A stretch of DNA of 64,000 nucleotides from Lachnospiraceae bacterium (GCA_017450065.1 JAFSYI010000085.1:62001-126000); one strand, 5' to 3'; positions 45,574-56,593 are shown, counted from the first letter of the stretch. The notes: generated from the letters alone by a model not told the origin. Numbers and translations: made by a program.

Positions 45574-48500
45574 GTGTCAAAGCTTATCAGTCATATAACG
45601 ATCAGACGTTTATTATATTGCATGACCGCATTATGGATGCTCGTTTTAAGCATCCTTGTTTGCAGTCGCGCTGCATACGGAGCAACCGATAACAGTCTTA
45701 AGGCTGTTTCAGTTGCTTATTTTTATGACAAGGATTATTTCGGTGACAAATATGACAGCGCCGACAAAGAGGGCTTCGGGTATAAGTATCTTCAGGCTAT
45801 CGGCAATTTCTCGGGTTGGGAATACCGTTATGTTTACGGCGATTATGATACGCTTCTTGAGCAGTTTATGCTCGGAAGGATCGACCTCATGCCTGCGATG
45901 CCGCGTGATTTTGACCAGGATGCATTCTATGAAAAGCTTATTTCCGAAGCAAAGAACGAGGAAGCCAGGCGGAACATAGAAAAGAGCAGGATATCGGTAC
46001 TGTATCCCAATCAGCCCATGAACACAGTGGATTATTATCTGTGTATTCCCAAGAACATGAATGATGACAGCTTCTCAATACTGTCTCTTGCAGGTAAAAG
46101 GATTGCCGTACCGTCACAGATTTATTCATATACGGATGAGTGGTTAAGAAAGCTCGGACTCAAATGCGAGATCATTGAATATGATAATGATGCCGCATGT
46201 ATCAACGCTGTCAACAGAGGCGATGCCGAAGCGGCCATAGGTGAAACGGGAATGGCCGAATCCGGTCTTGTCATAGGGCGTAAGGTAGGAAGTATGGATT
46301 TCTATCTCGGAGTCAGCAGTAACAGCAGATATCTTCTTAAGGATGTTAACTATGCACTTGAAACAATTGGGGCGGCTACTGACGGTTTCCTGCAGATTCT
46401 TACAAGCTCGTTCAATTCATCCGGAAAGCTTGATAAGAATATAAGCCTCGGCGAACGTCAGTGGCTTACCGAACATAAAACGCTTAAGATGGGTGTATTG
46501 TCTGATTTCCAGCCTTTTTGCTCAATAAACGCGGAAACAGGAGAAACATCGGGATTTATTTATGAGGCCATATCTGATATTCTGTTTAACGTTGGTGCTG
46601 ATATTGACATCAAATATACACATTATGCATCCTACCGTGATCTTCTCAGCGCGCTTGAGAGCGGTGAGGTGGATGTTGTATTCCCCGTAACCACTTATTT
46701 AAGCCAGAGCGAAACAAATAACTATATCTTTACCCAGAACATTGCAGAGAGTAATGTAATGCTTGTTTATAAGGGCGAATTCTCGGAGGGATTATTTGCA
46801 ACGGTGGCTTATCCCAAGGACAGCATAGAAGAGTATTATGATGTGGTAAACTACTCAAGCAGCGCATTATATGAATATGATACACCTTATGACTGTATCG
46901 ATGCGGTTCTTGACGAAGAAGTAAACTGCACGATAGTACGTGACAATATTACAGAATCCTATATACGTGATACCAGCAAAAATACCAAGCTCAATGTGAT
47001 ACCTCTGCCGGAAAAGCTTAAAATGGGTCTCGGTGTAAAGAGGGGAAATGTGCAGCTCTATACTCTGATAAGCCGCGCGGTCAGCCTGACGCTTCAGGGA
47101 AGGGAGCTTACGGATCTTGCCCTTAATTCCTCATCAAGGGCAGAGGAATCAAGAAAGGGCGGAATACTGAGTTATCTTAAGTCGGGAACGCTGATCTTCC
47201 TTATCATTACGGCAGTCCTGACAGTAGTGTGCATCATACTTGCGTCAATACTGAGCCGCACCATCCGTACTAACAGGGAAATGAAGCGGGCGAACAGCGA
47301 GATAAAAGGCGTTGCAAAGCTTCAGCAGCAGAATTTTGACATAATAAGCATACTTACAAGAGACTATTCATCCGTGTTTAAGATAAATCTTGAAACAGAC
47401 GATATGGAGGTCTACAGGATCGACAGCTTCGCGGCAGAACCCAAATACGCGTCAATGCTTTCCCGCGGAGCGAAATATACCGATTTCTTCAATCAGTATG
47501 TAAGAGATTTCGTTTTTGAAGACGACAAACCAAAGATGTATGATGAGATAGGCGTATCTGTCATCAGACAGAAGCTGAAACAGCGCAATTCATATGCAGT
47601 AAGATTCCGCCGCCTGATGGAAAAGGGATCTCCGAGATATTACGAATTCAGGGTTTCCACCGTTGATATTGATATTACAGGTAAGGTTCAGAATGTTATC
47701 ATCGCATTTATCGACTGTAATGCCGAGATCCTTCATGAACTGGAATACATGAAGGGACTTGAGAAAGCTCTTAAGAGCGATGCTGTCATCACCGGCCTTA
47801 CGGGAGACTTCGACTGGGTGGCTTATGTGGCAAATGTTGACGGCAAGGATTCAAATGAATCAGGTGTGACCCATTACCGTATCGGTGAAATGTTTAAGGA
47901 GCGCCTGGATCACTGGGAGGATGAGAGCAACTTTGCCCATATGACAAGCATGATGGCTGACAAGCTTGTGCTTCCCGAGGACAGAAAGAACTTCCTGTAC
48001 AATATGGGTAAAGCTCATATCAGGAAGCATCTGCTTAAAGATCTTGCATATTTCATTAATTTCAGGGTCAGCAAGAGTACAGGTCCGGAGTATTATCAGA
48101 TAAAATGCGTTGCAGATTTTGCCGATGGACAGCTGTTTGGTTTTATTCTCGGCTTCCACTGTGTGGATGATGAGATACGTAAGGAAAAGGAACAGCAGGT
48201 AAAGCTTGAGCGTATGGTTGCCGACAGAACGGCAGAGCTTGAGGAGAAGAATGAATCCCTTAACAGGATGAACAATGATATCATCGAGCTTATGGGTAAT
48301 GTCGTTGAAGGAAGGGACGAAGAAAGCGGTCAGCACGTACGAAGAGTTATGGATTTCACTCATATACTTGCCAGTCAGGTCATGAGAGATTATCCCGAGT
48401 ACGGCCTTACTCCGGAGCTTGTTAAAGTCATTACATCCGCAAGTGCGCTGCATGATGTCGGTAAGATAATGATAAGCGACAGTATCCTCTTAAAACCCGG

Positions 48501-48894
48501 ACGGCTTACCAATGAAGAATATGAGATCATGAAGACCCATACTGTCAGAGGTACGGAGATCTTAAAGAAGATGCCTGCGGACTGGGATAAGACCTATCTT
48601 AAGATAAGCATGGAAATATGCCGACACCATCATGAGAAATTCGACGGAAAAGGATATCCTGACATGCTTAAGGGAGATGATATCCCCATTTCGGCTCAGA
48701 TCGTATCGGTTGCCGACTGTTACGATGCTTTGGTCAGCAAGCGTGTATATAAGGATGCCTACAGCTGTGAAGAGGCATACAATATGATCGAACACGGGGA
48801 ATGCGGAGCATTTAATCCCAAGATAATGGAAGCCTTTACCAATTGTAAGCATCTGTTTGAAGACCAGGTCAGAAGAAGAAATGCACATTTATGA
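45574..48894 (+). CDS. Membrane sensor HD-GYP phosphodiesterase with two periplasmic-binding-protein-like domains
   Basis: 1106 residues. A signal segment (about 10-37) is followed by two SBP_bac_3-type ligand-binding domains (about 42-285 and 305-530), as in amino-acid sensors; one membrane helix at about 538-562 leads to a PAS-like region and a long helix (about 860-895) into the HD-GYP domain (about 900-1095). The catalytic signatures HDVGKIMISD and HHHEKFDGKGYP are intact, so hydrolysis of cyclic di-GMP or a related nucleotide is expected. Ligand is unknown. The start is GTG 45574, as the signal segment begins there. The gene has its own promoter and a weak terminator downstream. Confidence 0.88.
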   Translation: MSKLISHITIRRLLYCMTALWMLVLSILVCSRAAYGATDNSLKAVSVAYFYDKDYFGDKYDSADKEGFGYKYLQAIGNFSGWEYRYVYGDYDTLLEQFMLGRIDLMPAMPRDFDQDAFYEKLISEAKNEEARRNIEKSRISVLYPNQPMNTVDYYLCIPKNMNDDSFSILSLAGKRIAVPSQIYSYTDEWLRKLGLKCEIIEYDNDAACINAVNRGDAEAAIGETGMAESGLVIGRKVGSMDFYLGVSSNSRYLLKDVNYALETIGAATDGFLQILTSSFNSSGKLDKNISLGERQWLTEHKTLKMGVLSDFQPFCSINAETGETSGFIYEAISDILFNVGADIDIKYTHYASYRDLLSALESGEVDVVFPVTTYLSQSETNNYIFTQNIAESNVMLVYKGEFSEGLFATVAYPKDSIEEYYDVVNYSSSALYEYDTPYDCIDAVLDEEVNCTIVRDNITESYIRDTSKNTKLNVIPLPEKLKMGLGVKRGNVQLYTLISRAVSLTLQGRELTDLALNSSSRAEESRKGGILSYLKSGTLIFLIITAVLTVVCIILASILSRTIRTNREMKRANSEIKGVAKLQQQNFDIISILTRDYSSVFKINLETDDMEVYRIDSFAAEPKYASMLSRGAKYTDFFNQYVRDFVFEDDKPKMYDEIGVSVIRQKLKQRNSYAVRFRRLMEKGSPRYYEFRVSTVDIDITGKVQNVIIAFIDCNAEILHELEYMKGLEKALKSDAVITGLTGDFDWVAYVANVDGKDSNESGVTHYRIGEMFKERLDHWEDESNFAHMTSMMADKLVLPEDRKNFLYNMGKAHIRKHLLKDLAYFINFRVSKSTGPEYYQIKCVADFADGQLFGFILGFHCVDDEIRKEKEQQVKLERMVADRTAELEEKNESLNRMNNDIIELMGNVVEGRDEESGQHVRRVMDFTHILASQVMRDYPEYGLTPELVKVITSASALHDVGKIMISDSILLKPGRLTNEEYEIMKTHTVRGTEILKKMPADWDKTYLKISMEICRHHHEKFDGKGYPDMLKGDDIPISAQIVSVADCYDALVSKRVYKDAYSCEEAYNMIEHGECGAFNPKIMEAFTNCKHLFEDQVRRRNAHL

Positions 48895-48901
48895 TCACAA
48901 T

Positions 48902-48927
48902 GCCGGTCCTTAGATGAACCGGTTTTG
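48902..48927 (+). terminator. Weak terminator after the HD-GYP gene
   Basis: Six-pair stem GCCGGT/ACCGGT (one G-T pair) at 48902-48907 and 48918-48923 with a ten-base loop and TTTG tail. Short, so low confidence. Confidence 0.4.
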
Positions 48928-48958
48928 AAATTTAAACATAAAGAGGAGGATATTTATT

Positions 48959-49975
48959 ATGTCGGGAATAGCTGTTGTTTTTGTTGTATTTATTTTGGTG
49001 CTTATCATCTTATTTAAGAGTCTGTGCATAGTTCCGCAGGCAAGCGCCTATATTGTCGAAGAGCTTGGAAAGTATAAGACCACGCTAAGTGCCGGTCTGA
49101 ATTTAATGATCCCCTTTTTTGACCGCGTTGTAAAAAAGGTTTCATTAAAGGAGCAGGTCGCAGATTTTGAACCTCAGCCTGTTATCACCAAGGATAACGT
49201 AACCATGATGGTTGATTCGGTTGTATTCTTCCAGGTATTTAATGCCGAGCTGTTTACATATGGAGTAGAGAGGCCTATTGCGGCAATAGAAAATCTTTCC
49301 GCCACAACGCTGAGAAACATAATAGGCAGCATGACATTGGATGAGACACTTACTTCAAGGGATAATATAAATGCACAGATCACTGCGATCCTTGATGATG
49401 CAACCGATAAGTGGGGCATAAAGGTAAGCCGTGTAGAGGTTAAGAATATCCAGCCCCCGCGTTCGATACAGGATGCGATGGAGAAACAGATGAGGGCGGA
49501 GCGCGAGAAGAGAGAAGCGATACTTACTGCCGAGGGTAAGAAACAGTCGGCAATAACTCTTGCGGAAGGTGAGAAGCAGGCTGCAATACTCAGGGCAGAA
49601 GCAGTCAAAGAACAGCGTATACGTGAAGCTGAAGGTGAGGCTGAGGCTCTTCTTGCAGTACAGAGGGCAAGGGCAGAAGGTATCAGGCTTATTAACGAGT
49701 CACATCCTTCAATGCAGTATCTTCAGCTTAAATCTTATGAAACAGCCGAGAAGATGGCTGACGGACAGGCTACAAAGATAATCGTTCCTTCCGAAATAGC
49801 CAATCTTTCGGGGACTCTTGCTGCACTTGCCGAAACCGTTCATACACAGCCTGCACAGGTTCATCAGCAGCCGGTCAGAAGCCCTCAGGGGGCTCAGCAG
49901 GTAAAGCGGGATCCTGCCGGTAAGCCACAGGTACAGAAATCGGGAATAATTGACAGATTAATGAGTGAGGACTGA
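48959..49975 (+). CDS. SPFH/stomatin-like (band 7) membrane protein
   Basis: 338 residues. One N-terminal hydrophobic helix (about 3-25), the SPFH domain (about 25-190: VPQASAYIVEELGKYKTTLSAGLN, DNVTMMVDSVVFFQV), then a long charged coiled coil (about 180-245, AEGEKQAAILRAEAVKEQ) and a flexible Gln/Pro tail. Such proteins form ring-like oligomers linked to membrane microdomains and protease control (QmcA/HflC relatives). An NfeD partner is often adjacent; the next gene is instead a small protein with only one helix. AGGAGG precedes ATG 48959. Confidence 0.93.
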   Translation: MSGIAVVFVVFILVLIILFKSLCIVPQASAYIVEELGKYKTTLSAGLNLMIPFFDRVVKKVSLKEQVADFEPQPVITKDNVTMMVDSVVFFQVFNAELFTYGVERPIAAIENLSATTLRNIIGSMTLDETLTSRDNINAQITAILDDATDKWGIKVSRVEVKNIQPPRSIQDAMEKQMRAEREKREAILTAEGKKQSAITLAEGEKQAAILRAEAVKEQRIREAEGEAEALLAVQRARAEGIRLINESHPSMQYLQLKSYETAEKMADGQATKIIVPSEIANLSGTLAALAETVHTQPAQVHQQPVRSPQGAQQVKRDPAGKPQVQKSGIIDRLMSED

Positions 49976-49983
49976 TAATTTAT

Positions 49984-50448
49984 ATGACAACACCTTTTAT
50001 ATTTTTTGTTTTTTATTTTATTGTCATCCTTCTTATAATCAGGAGATTCAAGGGGAGAATTAATAAGACATCCCCAAGGGATGTCTCTTCGGGATACGAT
50101 CAGTCCGATATTGTCAGAAAAGCCATGTCAAAGGCGTCCAAAACACCAACCGACACTCTGATGAACAGGCCTGTGAATGCTCTGTCCTTTTCAAACGAAG
50201 GCAGACCGGCAGATGACAGGCTCAGGCTGAAAAACAGTTCCGGTAAAAAGGGACTGTCACTTATGGATGACCGTTCGTCCGACTGGCTGGCAACACAGCT
50301 CAGGGAAGAAGCAAGAGCCATGGTAAAAGTAAGTGCCATGTTTCAGTTAAAAGAGCATCACACAAATAATTGTGATGCTGAATTCATTAAGCGTTTTCAT
50401 GAGTCCAATTGCGACGCCGGCAGTGTGGATGATGGATTAAAGAAGTAA
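49984..50448 (+). CDS. Small single-pass membrane protein of unknown function
   Basis: 154 residues. An N-terminal hydrophobic helix (about 4-22, IFFVFYFIVILLI) is followed by a polar basic region and a helical C-terminal part with several Cys and His (HHTNNCDAEF, ESNCDAG). I do not recognise a family. It starts eight bases after the SPFH gene, so the two are likely co-transcribed and may act together at the membrane, in the position where an NfeD-type partner might be expected; the sequence itself does not resemble NfeD. The nearest Shine-Dalgarno (GAGGA) overlaps the end of the preceding gene. Confidence 0.72.
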   Translation: MTTPFIFFVFYFIVILLIIRRFKGRINKTSPRDVSSGYDQSDIVRKAMSKASKTPTDTLMNRPVNALSFSNEGRPADDRLRLKNSSGKKGLSLMDDRSSDWLATQLREEARAMVKVSAMFQLKEHHTNNCDAEFIKRFHESNCDAGSVDDGLKK

Positions 50449-50477
50449 ATGTTAAGAGTTAACCCGGAGAAGACAAG

Positions 50478-50999
50478 ATGAGCTGCATTACCGAAGAAAA
50501 GCTTTACGAAGAATATCATGACAAAGTATTCGGTTATATATTTAACCATACATCAAACAAAGAGGATGCCGAGGATCTTACCAATGATGTATTTCTGAAG
50601 GCTTTCCGTTCGCTTGAGCGCTTTGATGAAAGCAGGGCTTCCGTATCCACATGGATCTTTACCATCATGAAAAACACTCTGACCGATCATTTCAGACGCG
50701 GGCATATTTCCGAAGAGCTGAATGAGGATTATGTTTCTTCCGATGATATAGAGGGCTCTTATTTAAAAAAAGAGACTCTTGAAGAGATCGCACGCGCTCT
50801 AAAGGAGCTGCCGGAGGAACAGCGCGATATAATAATTTTAAGATACTATGACGGCCTTTCTCTTACTGAAATTTCCGAAAAGCTGAGGATCAGTTACGGT
50901 ATGATCAAGATCAGGCACAAAAAAGCTCTCGCTGCGCTGGAGAAGCTTCTTTCATACGGAGGAAAAATAACAGAGTTCAGTGGTAAACTTAAGCAATGA
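50478..50999 (+). CDS. ECF-like RNA polymerase sigma factor
   Basis: 173 residues with only sigma regions 2 and 4. Region 2: YEEYHDKVFGYIFNHTSNKEDAEDLTNDVFLKAFRSL, seen over residues 9-46, then WIFTIMKNTLTDHFRR; region 4: LKELPEEQRDIIILRYYDGLSLTEISEKL with the helix-turn-helix near residues 133-160. A classical anti-sigma factor with a zinc motif is not adjacent; instead a 64-residue protein and a large surface protein follow in the same direction, which may include its target or regulator. CGGAGAAG precedes ATG 50478. Confidence 0.92.
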   Translation: MSCITEEKLYEEYHDKVFGYIFNHTSNKEDAEDLTNDVFLKAFRSLERFDESRASVSTWIFTIMKNTLTDHFRRGHISEELNEDYVSSDDIEGSYLKKETLEEIARALKELPEEQRDIIILRYYDGLSLTEISEKLRISYGMIKIRHKKALAALEKLLSYGGKITEFSGKLKQ

Positions 51000-51075
51000 T
51001 TGCCATATCGGGTATTTCTTCGTATATATTTAAGAAGGAATAGGACTGCTGTAAGGAAATAAAGGAGGACTGCAA

Positions 51076-51270
51076 ATGGAGAATAAGCTCAGGCAATTAT
51101 TTGATTATCAACGCTTTGAGCAAAATGATAATCTGAATAAGCTTATCGACGATACACATCGCCGTGCAAGGATTTCCGCCATACCGGATGTTTTTATGAG
51201 AAATATTTCGGCAGCCGGTGACCCGTCAACAAGTATTGAAATCATCAAAAAACAATTGAAACAGCTATAA
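51076..51270 (+). CDS. 64-residue protein downstream of the sigma factor
   Basis: A soluble, basic 64-residue protein (MENKLRQLFDYQRFEQN at the start) with predicted helices at both ends and no membrane segment. It has a very good AAAGGAGG Shine-Dalgarno, so it is almost certainly translated. It matches no family I know. Its place between an ECF-like sigma factor and a surface protein is where anti-sigma factors often lie, but it lacks the HxxxCxxC zinc motif. A regulatory role is a guess. Confidence 0.7.
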   Translation: MENKLRQLFDYQRFEQNDNLNKLIDDTHRRARISAIPDVFMRNISAAGDPSTSIEIIKKQLKQL

Positions 51271-51280
51271 GGGGGCCTGC

Positions 51281-54200
51281 ATGAAAAGAATAAAGAACAA
51301 TAAACATTTTACCGTATTTATCGTAATGCTGTTATCATTAGCATTATTTGCAACTAATCTTACAGCTTTCAATTCAATCGTCGCAGCATCGGAGATCGAT
51401 GATTTCCTTGATTTTATTAATGAGGAATCCGAGCCTGATCCGTATGTTCCTGATCAGCAGCCTCAGTCCGGTTATGATGACGGAGAAGCTCAAAGGCAGG
51501 CAGATGAAGAGGAACGCCGAAGGATAGAAGAAGCACAGAGGCAGGCGGAGGAAGCCAGGCTGGCTGCAGAGGAGGCTCAGAGACAGGCGGAGGAAGCAGC
51601 AAGACGTCAGGCAGAAGAGGAAGCCAGAATAGCTCAGCAGGCCGAGATAGAAAGACAGGCTGAAGAAGCCAGAAAGGCCGCGGAAGCTGAAGCTGCCGCA
51701 AAGGCAGAAGAAGAACGTAAAGCCATAGAGCAGGAACAGGCCCGCCGGAAAGCATTGGAAGAAGAGGCACGCAGGATAGAAGAAGAGGAACGCGCAAAAG
51801 CTGCACAGGCTGAAGAAGAAGAAGCAAAGAGGCTGGCTGCAGAAGAGGAGCAGCGTGCCAGAGAAGCGGCCGAAAGAGCCAAAAAGGCTGAAGAGGAGGA
51901 AAAGAAAAGACAGGAAGAAGAGTATTCTTATGCACTTCGTGCACAGATAGACGGAGGAAGCATATCCAATCTGAATCTTTCCGGGATCGTAGGCGACGGA
52001 GATGCGATGGTATTCTCGATCGTTAATATGGGAAACCGTGATGTGGATCTGGTGTGGGGCATAAGCAGCGCTTCAGCCAATATATTCTCGTTTACTCTGG
52101 TATCCGGATCTTCAGTCCTGAAAATGGGGGATATGGACAAATTCCAGATAGCATATAACCCCTCAACGCCGGCCGGAAACTACAGCTGTGTACTCTATAT
52201 TAAGGATAAAAGCGATAACGAGAATAAATTCGCACGATACATAAATGTCAGTGCAAACGTAACAGCTTCACCAAAGGTTACTTCTGTAAGTGTATATCCG
52301 TCCGAAATAAGGCTGGCCCAGGGTGGTGACTGTGATTTCCACGCTGATGTCAGAGGAAGCGGCGGAGACGTAAGCCAGCAGGTCACATGGAGTGTATTGG
52401 GGGCAAGGTCATCTTCGACTTATATAGCCAATAACGGTAAGCTTGTTATAGGAAATAATGAGACGGCTTCATCATTAAATGTTGTTGCAGCATCCGTTCA
52501 GGATAAAACCGTTGCAGGTACGGCTTTTGTTTACGTACAGACAAACAGCTACAATGTAAATGCATATGCCAATCCCGCAAACGGAGGTATGGTAACGGGC
52601 GGAGGCGCCGTAGTACAGGGAGGTTCCGTAACTCTTTCTGCAGTACCCAATAAGAACTTCTATTTTGACGGCTGGTACAGGGACGGTAAGAAGGTTTCAA
52701 TCGCGACAAATTATACGATCAATGATGTCCGTTCCAACATGAATGTTATAGCCACGTTTAAGCAGAATTATGTAACAGTAACTGCCGAACCCGATAATAA
52801 GGAAGCCGGAAGCGTAGTCGGCGGCGGAAGAGTCACCTATGGTGGAAAAGCTATCCTCTCCGCCAAGGCTAATGACGGATATGTATTTACAGGATGGCGT
52901 GAAGGTGACAGCACAATAAGTACATCATCCACACTTGAGCTTAATAATTTGACTGCTGACCGTAAGATCATTGCAAGATTTTCAAAGACCTGGTTCAATA
53001 TCTCTCTTGCATGTTCTCCTTTTGAGGGAGGTTCTGTCGCCGGTCAGGGAACCTATAAGCTCGGAGACAGTGCAAAGATCACTACGGTAGCTGCACCGGG
53101 TTATACCTTCCTTGGATGGAAGATAAACGATCAGTATGTAAGCCGTGACCTTACATATTATATTAACAGGGTGGAAAGGGATTACTGCTTTACTGCGGTA
53201 TTCCTTAAGAATGACATCATCACCCATAATATATATGCCGGAGTGGCAACGACCGGCGGTACTATCACACCAAGCGGCGCAGCGACTGTTGCAAGAGGAG
53301 CATCGGTAACTTATACGATAACCCCGAAATCAGGATTTGCCATTCTCGCTGTGGCTGTTGACGGTCTTCAGGTTGGCGCGGTAAATTCATATACATTTAA
53401 AGATATAAAAAGCGATCATACAATAGCCGCTGCTTTTGTACAGACCGATGCCGGTAAAAAGGCAGCCGAAAAGGCAGGTGAAGAGCCTCAGTCCCATAAG
53501 GTTCAGAAGGTATATAAGGAGGAGGAACATCCGGGTATTGAAGAGCAGGTTGTAGATCTTGAAGATGCGGCTACCGGTACTGCCGGTGATGAATTCGTGG
53601 AAGAAATGGATCTGTCAGATATCCATATTCCCACCGATGAAGAACTTGGTATTATTCCGGAGACAGCCTCTTCAAGCGCTGAGCAGCCGGTTCCGTCCGA
53701 GCTTCTTATGTCAATGGGTATAACCATGGATGACGTCAAGACAATGCTTGATAACGGAGATAAATCATCGGTTATAAGAGCTGCATTTTATGAAGGTACG
53801 TTCGAAGCGGATGCACAGAATCCTTTCGCTCCCCGGACAGATATCCCGGATTACCATACTTACACAAGAGAGGAGCTTGAACAGCTGCCGCAGGAAAATA
53901 TACTTCCGTATCTTAAGAACTTTGATGTGGTTGTGGATGAGCTGATGGATAAAGCCGATATTTATGAGCTTGCCGAGGGTGGTACGGCAAATGTTAATGT
54001 CTCCATCACCAAAACCGATGAAACCATAAGCGAAAACGATAAGGAACAGCTGAATTCATATGTGGGTCAGATTCCTCTTAAATATTTCGATATAACGCTT
54101 ATGAAGCGTGTCGGTTCAAAGGTGACCAATGTTAAATCGCTCAATATTCCTATTGAGATAGTAATTGAAATACCGGATGAAATATATAAATCCGGAAACG

Positions 54201-54463
54201 TTTACTCGATACTAAGGCTTCATGACGGTAATCTTACCGTACTTCCGGATCTTGATGACGATCCCAAAACGATCACATTCAGAACTGACCGTTTTTCCAA
54301 CTACGCAATATCAAGGCAGAAGGATACAGGCAAGAGCCTCGCAGTCAAATTCATGATAGGAGCACTAATAGCGCTGGTCATTGCTCTTTTCTGTCTGGGA
54401 ATACTGATGTATCATCATATTCTGTATCTGAGAAGACGTAAAAAAGGTGTTCATATGAAATAG
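51281..54463 (+). CDS. Large surface protein with coiled coil, Ig-like and repeat domains, C-terminal membrane anchor
   Basis: 1060 residues. A signal peptide (about 1-38) leads to a highly charged Glu/Ala/Arg coiled coil (about 65-220), followed by a beta domain (about 225-330), a BIG-2-like Ig fold (about 335-425) and four bacterial repeat domains of about 70 residues (425-725) marked by motifs like FDGWYRDGKKV, FTGWREGDS, FLGWKINDQ. A linker, a further domain (about 830-1015) and one helix (about 1020-1045) with a short basic tail end it; no LPXTG is present. The coiled coil could span the wall. It has its own AAGGGGG Shine-Dalgarno and lies ten bases after the 64-residue gene. Confidence 0.85.
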   Translation: MKRIKNNKHFTVFIVMLLSLALFATNLTAFNSIVAASEIDDFLDFINEESEPDPYVPDQQPQSGYDDGEAQRQADEEERRRIEEAQRQAEEARLAAEEAQRQAEEAARRQAEEEARIAQQAEIERQAEEARKAAEAEAAAKAEEERKAIEQEQARRKALEEEARRIEEEERAKAAQAEEEEAKRLAAEEEQRAREAAERAKKAEEEEKKRQEEEYSYALRAQIDGGSISNLNLSGIVGDGDAMVFSIVNMGNRDVDLVWGISSASANIFSFTLVSGSSVLKMGDMDKFQIAYNPSTPAGNYSCVLYIKDKSDNENKFARYINVSANVTASPKVTSVSVYPSEIRLAQGGDCDFHADVRGSGGDVSQQVTWSVLGARSSSTYIANNGKLVIGNNETASSLNVVAASVQDKTVAGTAFVYVQTNSYNVNAYANPANGGMVTGGGAVVQGGSVTLSAVPNKNFYFDGWYRDGKKVSIATNYTINDVRSNMNVIATFKQNYVTVTAEPDNKEAGSVVGGGRVTYGGKAILSAKANDGYVFTGWREGDSTISTSSTLELNNLTADRKIIARFSKTWFNISLACSPFEGGSVAGQGTYKLGDSAKITTVAAPGYTFLGWKINDQYVSRDLTYYINRVERDYCFTAVFLKNDIITHNIYAGVATTGGTITPSGAATVARGASVTYTITPKSGFAILAVAVDGLQVGAVNSYTFKDIKSDHTIAAAFVQTDAGKKAAEKAGEEPQSHKVQKVYKEEEHPGIEEQVVDLEDAATGTAGDEFVEEMDLSDIHIPTDEELGIIPETASSSAEQPVPSELLMSMGITMDDVKTMLDNGDKSSVIRAAFYEGTFEADAQNPFAPRTDIPDYHTYTREELEQLPQENILPYLKNFDVVVDELMDKADIYELAEGGTANVNVSITKTDETISENDKEQLNSYVGQIPLKYFDITLMKRVGSKVTNVKSLNIPIEIVIEIPDEIYKSGNVYSILRLHDGNLTVLPDLDDDPKTITFRTDRFSNYAISRQKDTGKSLAVKFMIGALIALVIALFCLGILMYHHILYLRRRKKGVHMK

Positions 54464-54494
54464 TAATTGATCCGGCTGAAGCAGAAAGAAATAT

Positions 54495-54523
54495 TTGACA
54501 ATCGGATCGCATCATGTTAAACT
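54495..54523 (+). promoter_or_regulatory. Promoter of the rplU-rpmA operon
   Basis: Consensus TTGACA (54495-54500), 17-base spacer and TAAACT (54518-54523), placing the transcript start at the beginning of the L21 leader. Confidence 0.8.
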
Positions 54524-54525
54524 AC

Positions 54526-54598
54526 TTGAGTATGCCGCCTGGTGAGGTTATAAATATGCTATGCATTACCGAAGCCAGCGAGTAATTAGAATAGGAGG
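54526..54598 (+). ncRNA. Ribosomal protein L21 leader RNA
   Basis: The stretch from TTGAGTATGCCGCCTGGTGA to CATTACCGAAGCCAGCGAG carries the conserved segments of the L21 leader family found upstream of rplU in Firmicutes, with CTGG/CCAG and GGT/ACC pairing. It probably mediates autoregulation by L21. A covariance-model search would settle the exact limits. Confidence 0.82.
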
Positions 54599-54604
54599 TG
54601 CCCT

Positions 54605-54910
54605 ATGTACGCGATTATTGCAACAGGAGGAAAGCAGTATAAGGTTTCCGAGGGTGATGTGATCAAGGTAGAAAAGCTTGGAGCAGAAGCAGGCGAGAAT
54701 GTAACCTTTGATCAGGTACTTGCTGTAAGCGATGATAAGCTCAAGGTAGGAGATGATGTGGCTAATGCTACTGTAACTGCTACCGTAGTTGAGAACGGAC
54801 GCGGTAAGAAGGTTATTGTTTACCGTTATAAGAGAAAGAGCGGATATCATAAGAAGAACGGTCACAGACAAGCATACACCAAGGTTAAGATTGACAAGAT
54901 CAACGCTTAA
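54605..54910 (+). CDS. rplU: 50S ribosomal protein L21
   Basis: 101 residues, standard length. [25 protein letters not shown] and [18 protein letters not shown] (here in parts) are diagnostic. AGGAGG lies seven bases before ATG 54605, directly behind the leader RNA. L21 binds 23S rRNA in the large subunit. rpmA follows after 45 bases with no gene between. Confidence 0.98.
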   Translation: MYAIIATGGKQYKVSEGDVIKVEKLGAEAGENVTFDQVLAVSDDKLKVGDDVANATVTATVVENGRGKKVIVYRYKRKSGYHKKNGHRQAYTKVKIDKINA

Positions 54911-54955
54911 GATTAAAGATGATTTCCATACTAATTGATTGAGGAGGTGTGAACC

Positions 54956-55240
54956 ATGTTTGAATTGAACCTTCAATATTTCGCTCATAAGAAGGGAGTT
55001 GGCTCTACCAAGAACGGCAGAGATTCAGAATCCAAGAGACTGGGCGCTAAGAGAGCTGACGGACAGTTCGTTAAAGCAGGTAACATATTATACAGACAGC
55101 GCGGAACAAAGATACATCCCGGAAATAATGTGGGACGTGGCGGAGATGATACATTGTTTGCATTGGTAGACGGTGTTCTCAGATTCGAAAGGAAAGGAAA
55201 AGATAAGAAACAGGCTTCTGTATATCCTGTTGAACAGTAA
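54956..55240 (+). CDS. rpmA: 50S ribosomal protein L27 with cleavable N-terminal extension
   Basis: 94 residues. The N-terminus [18 protein letters not shown] includes the Firmicute-type extension ending in FA, normally removed by the cysteine protease Prp so that the new N-terminus can reach the peptidyl transferase centre. The rest ([42 protein letters not shown]) is typical L27. In most Firmicutes prp lies between rplU and rpmA; here only 45 bases separate them. GAGGAGGTG precedes ATG 54956. Confidence 0.98.
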   Translation: MFELNLQYFAHKKGVGSTKNGRDSESKRLGAKRADGQFVKAGNILYRQRGTKIHPGNNVGRGGDDTLFALVDGVLRFERKGKDKKQASVYPVEQ

Positions 55241-55245
55241 TTATT

Positions 55246-56590
<1,345 letters not shown>

Positions 56591-56593
<3 letters not shown>

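Noticed and set aside
54470-54513. GATCCG/CGGATC pair as terminator of the surface-protein gene
   Set aside because: The loop is nearly 30 bases and no T tract follows; it overlaps the rplU promoter.
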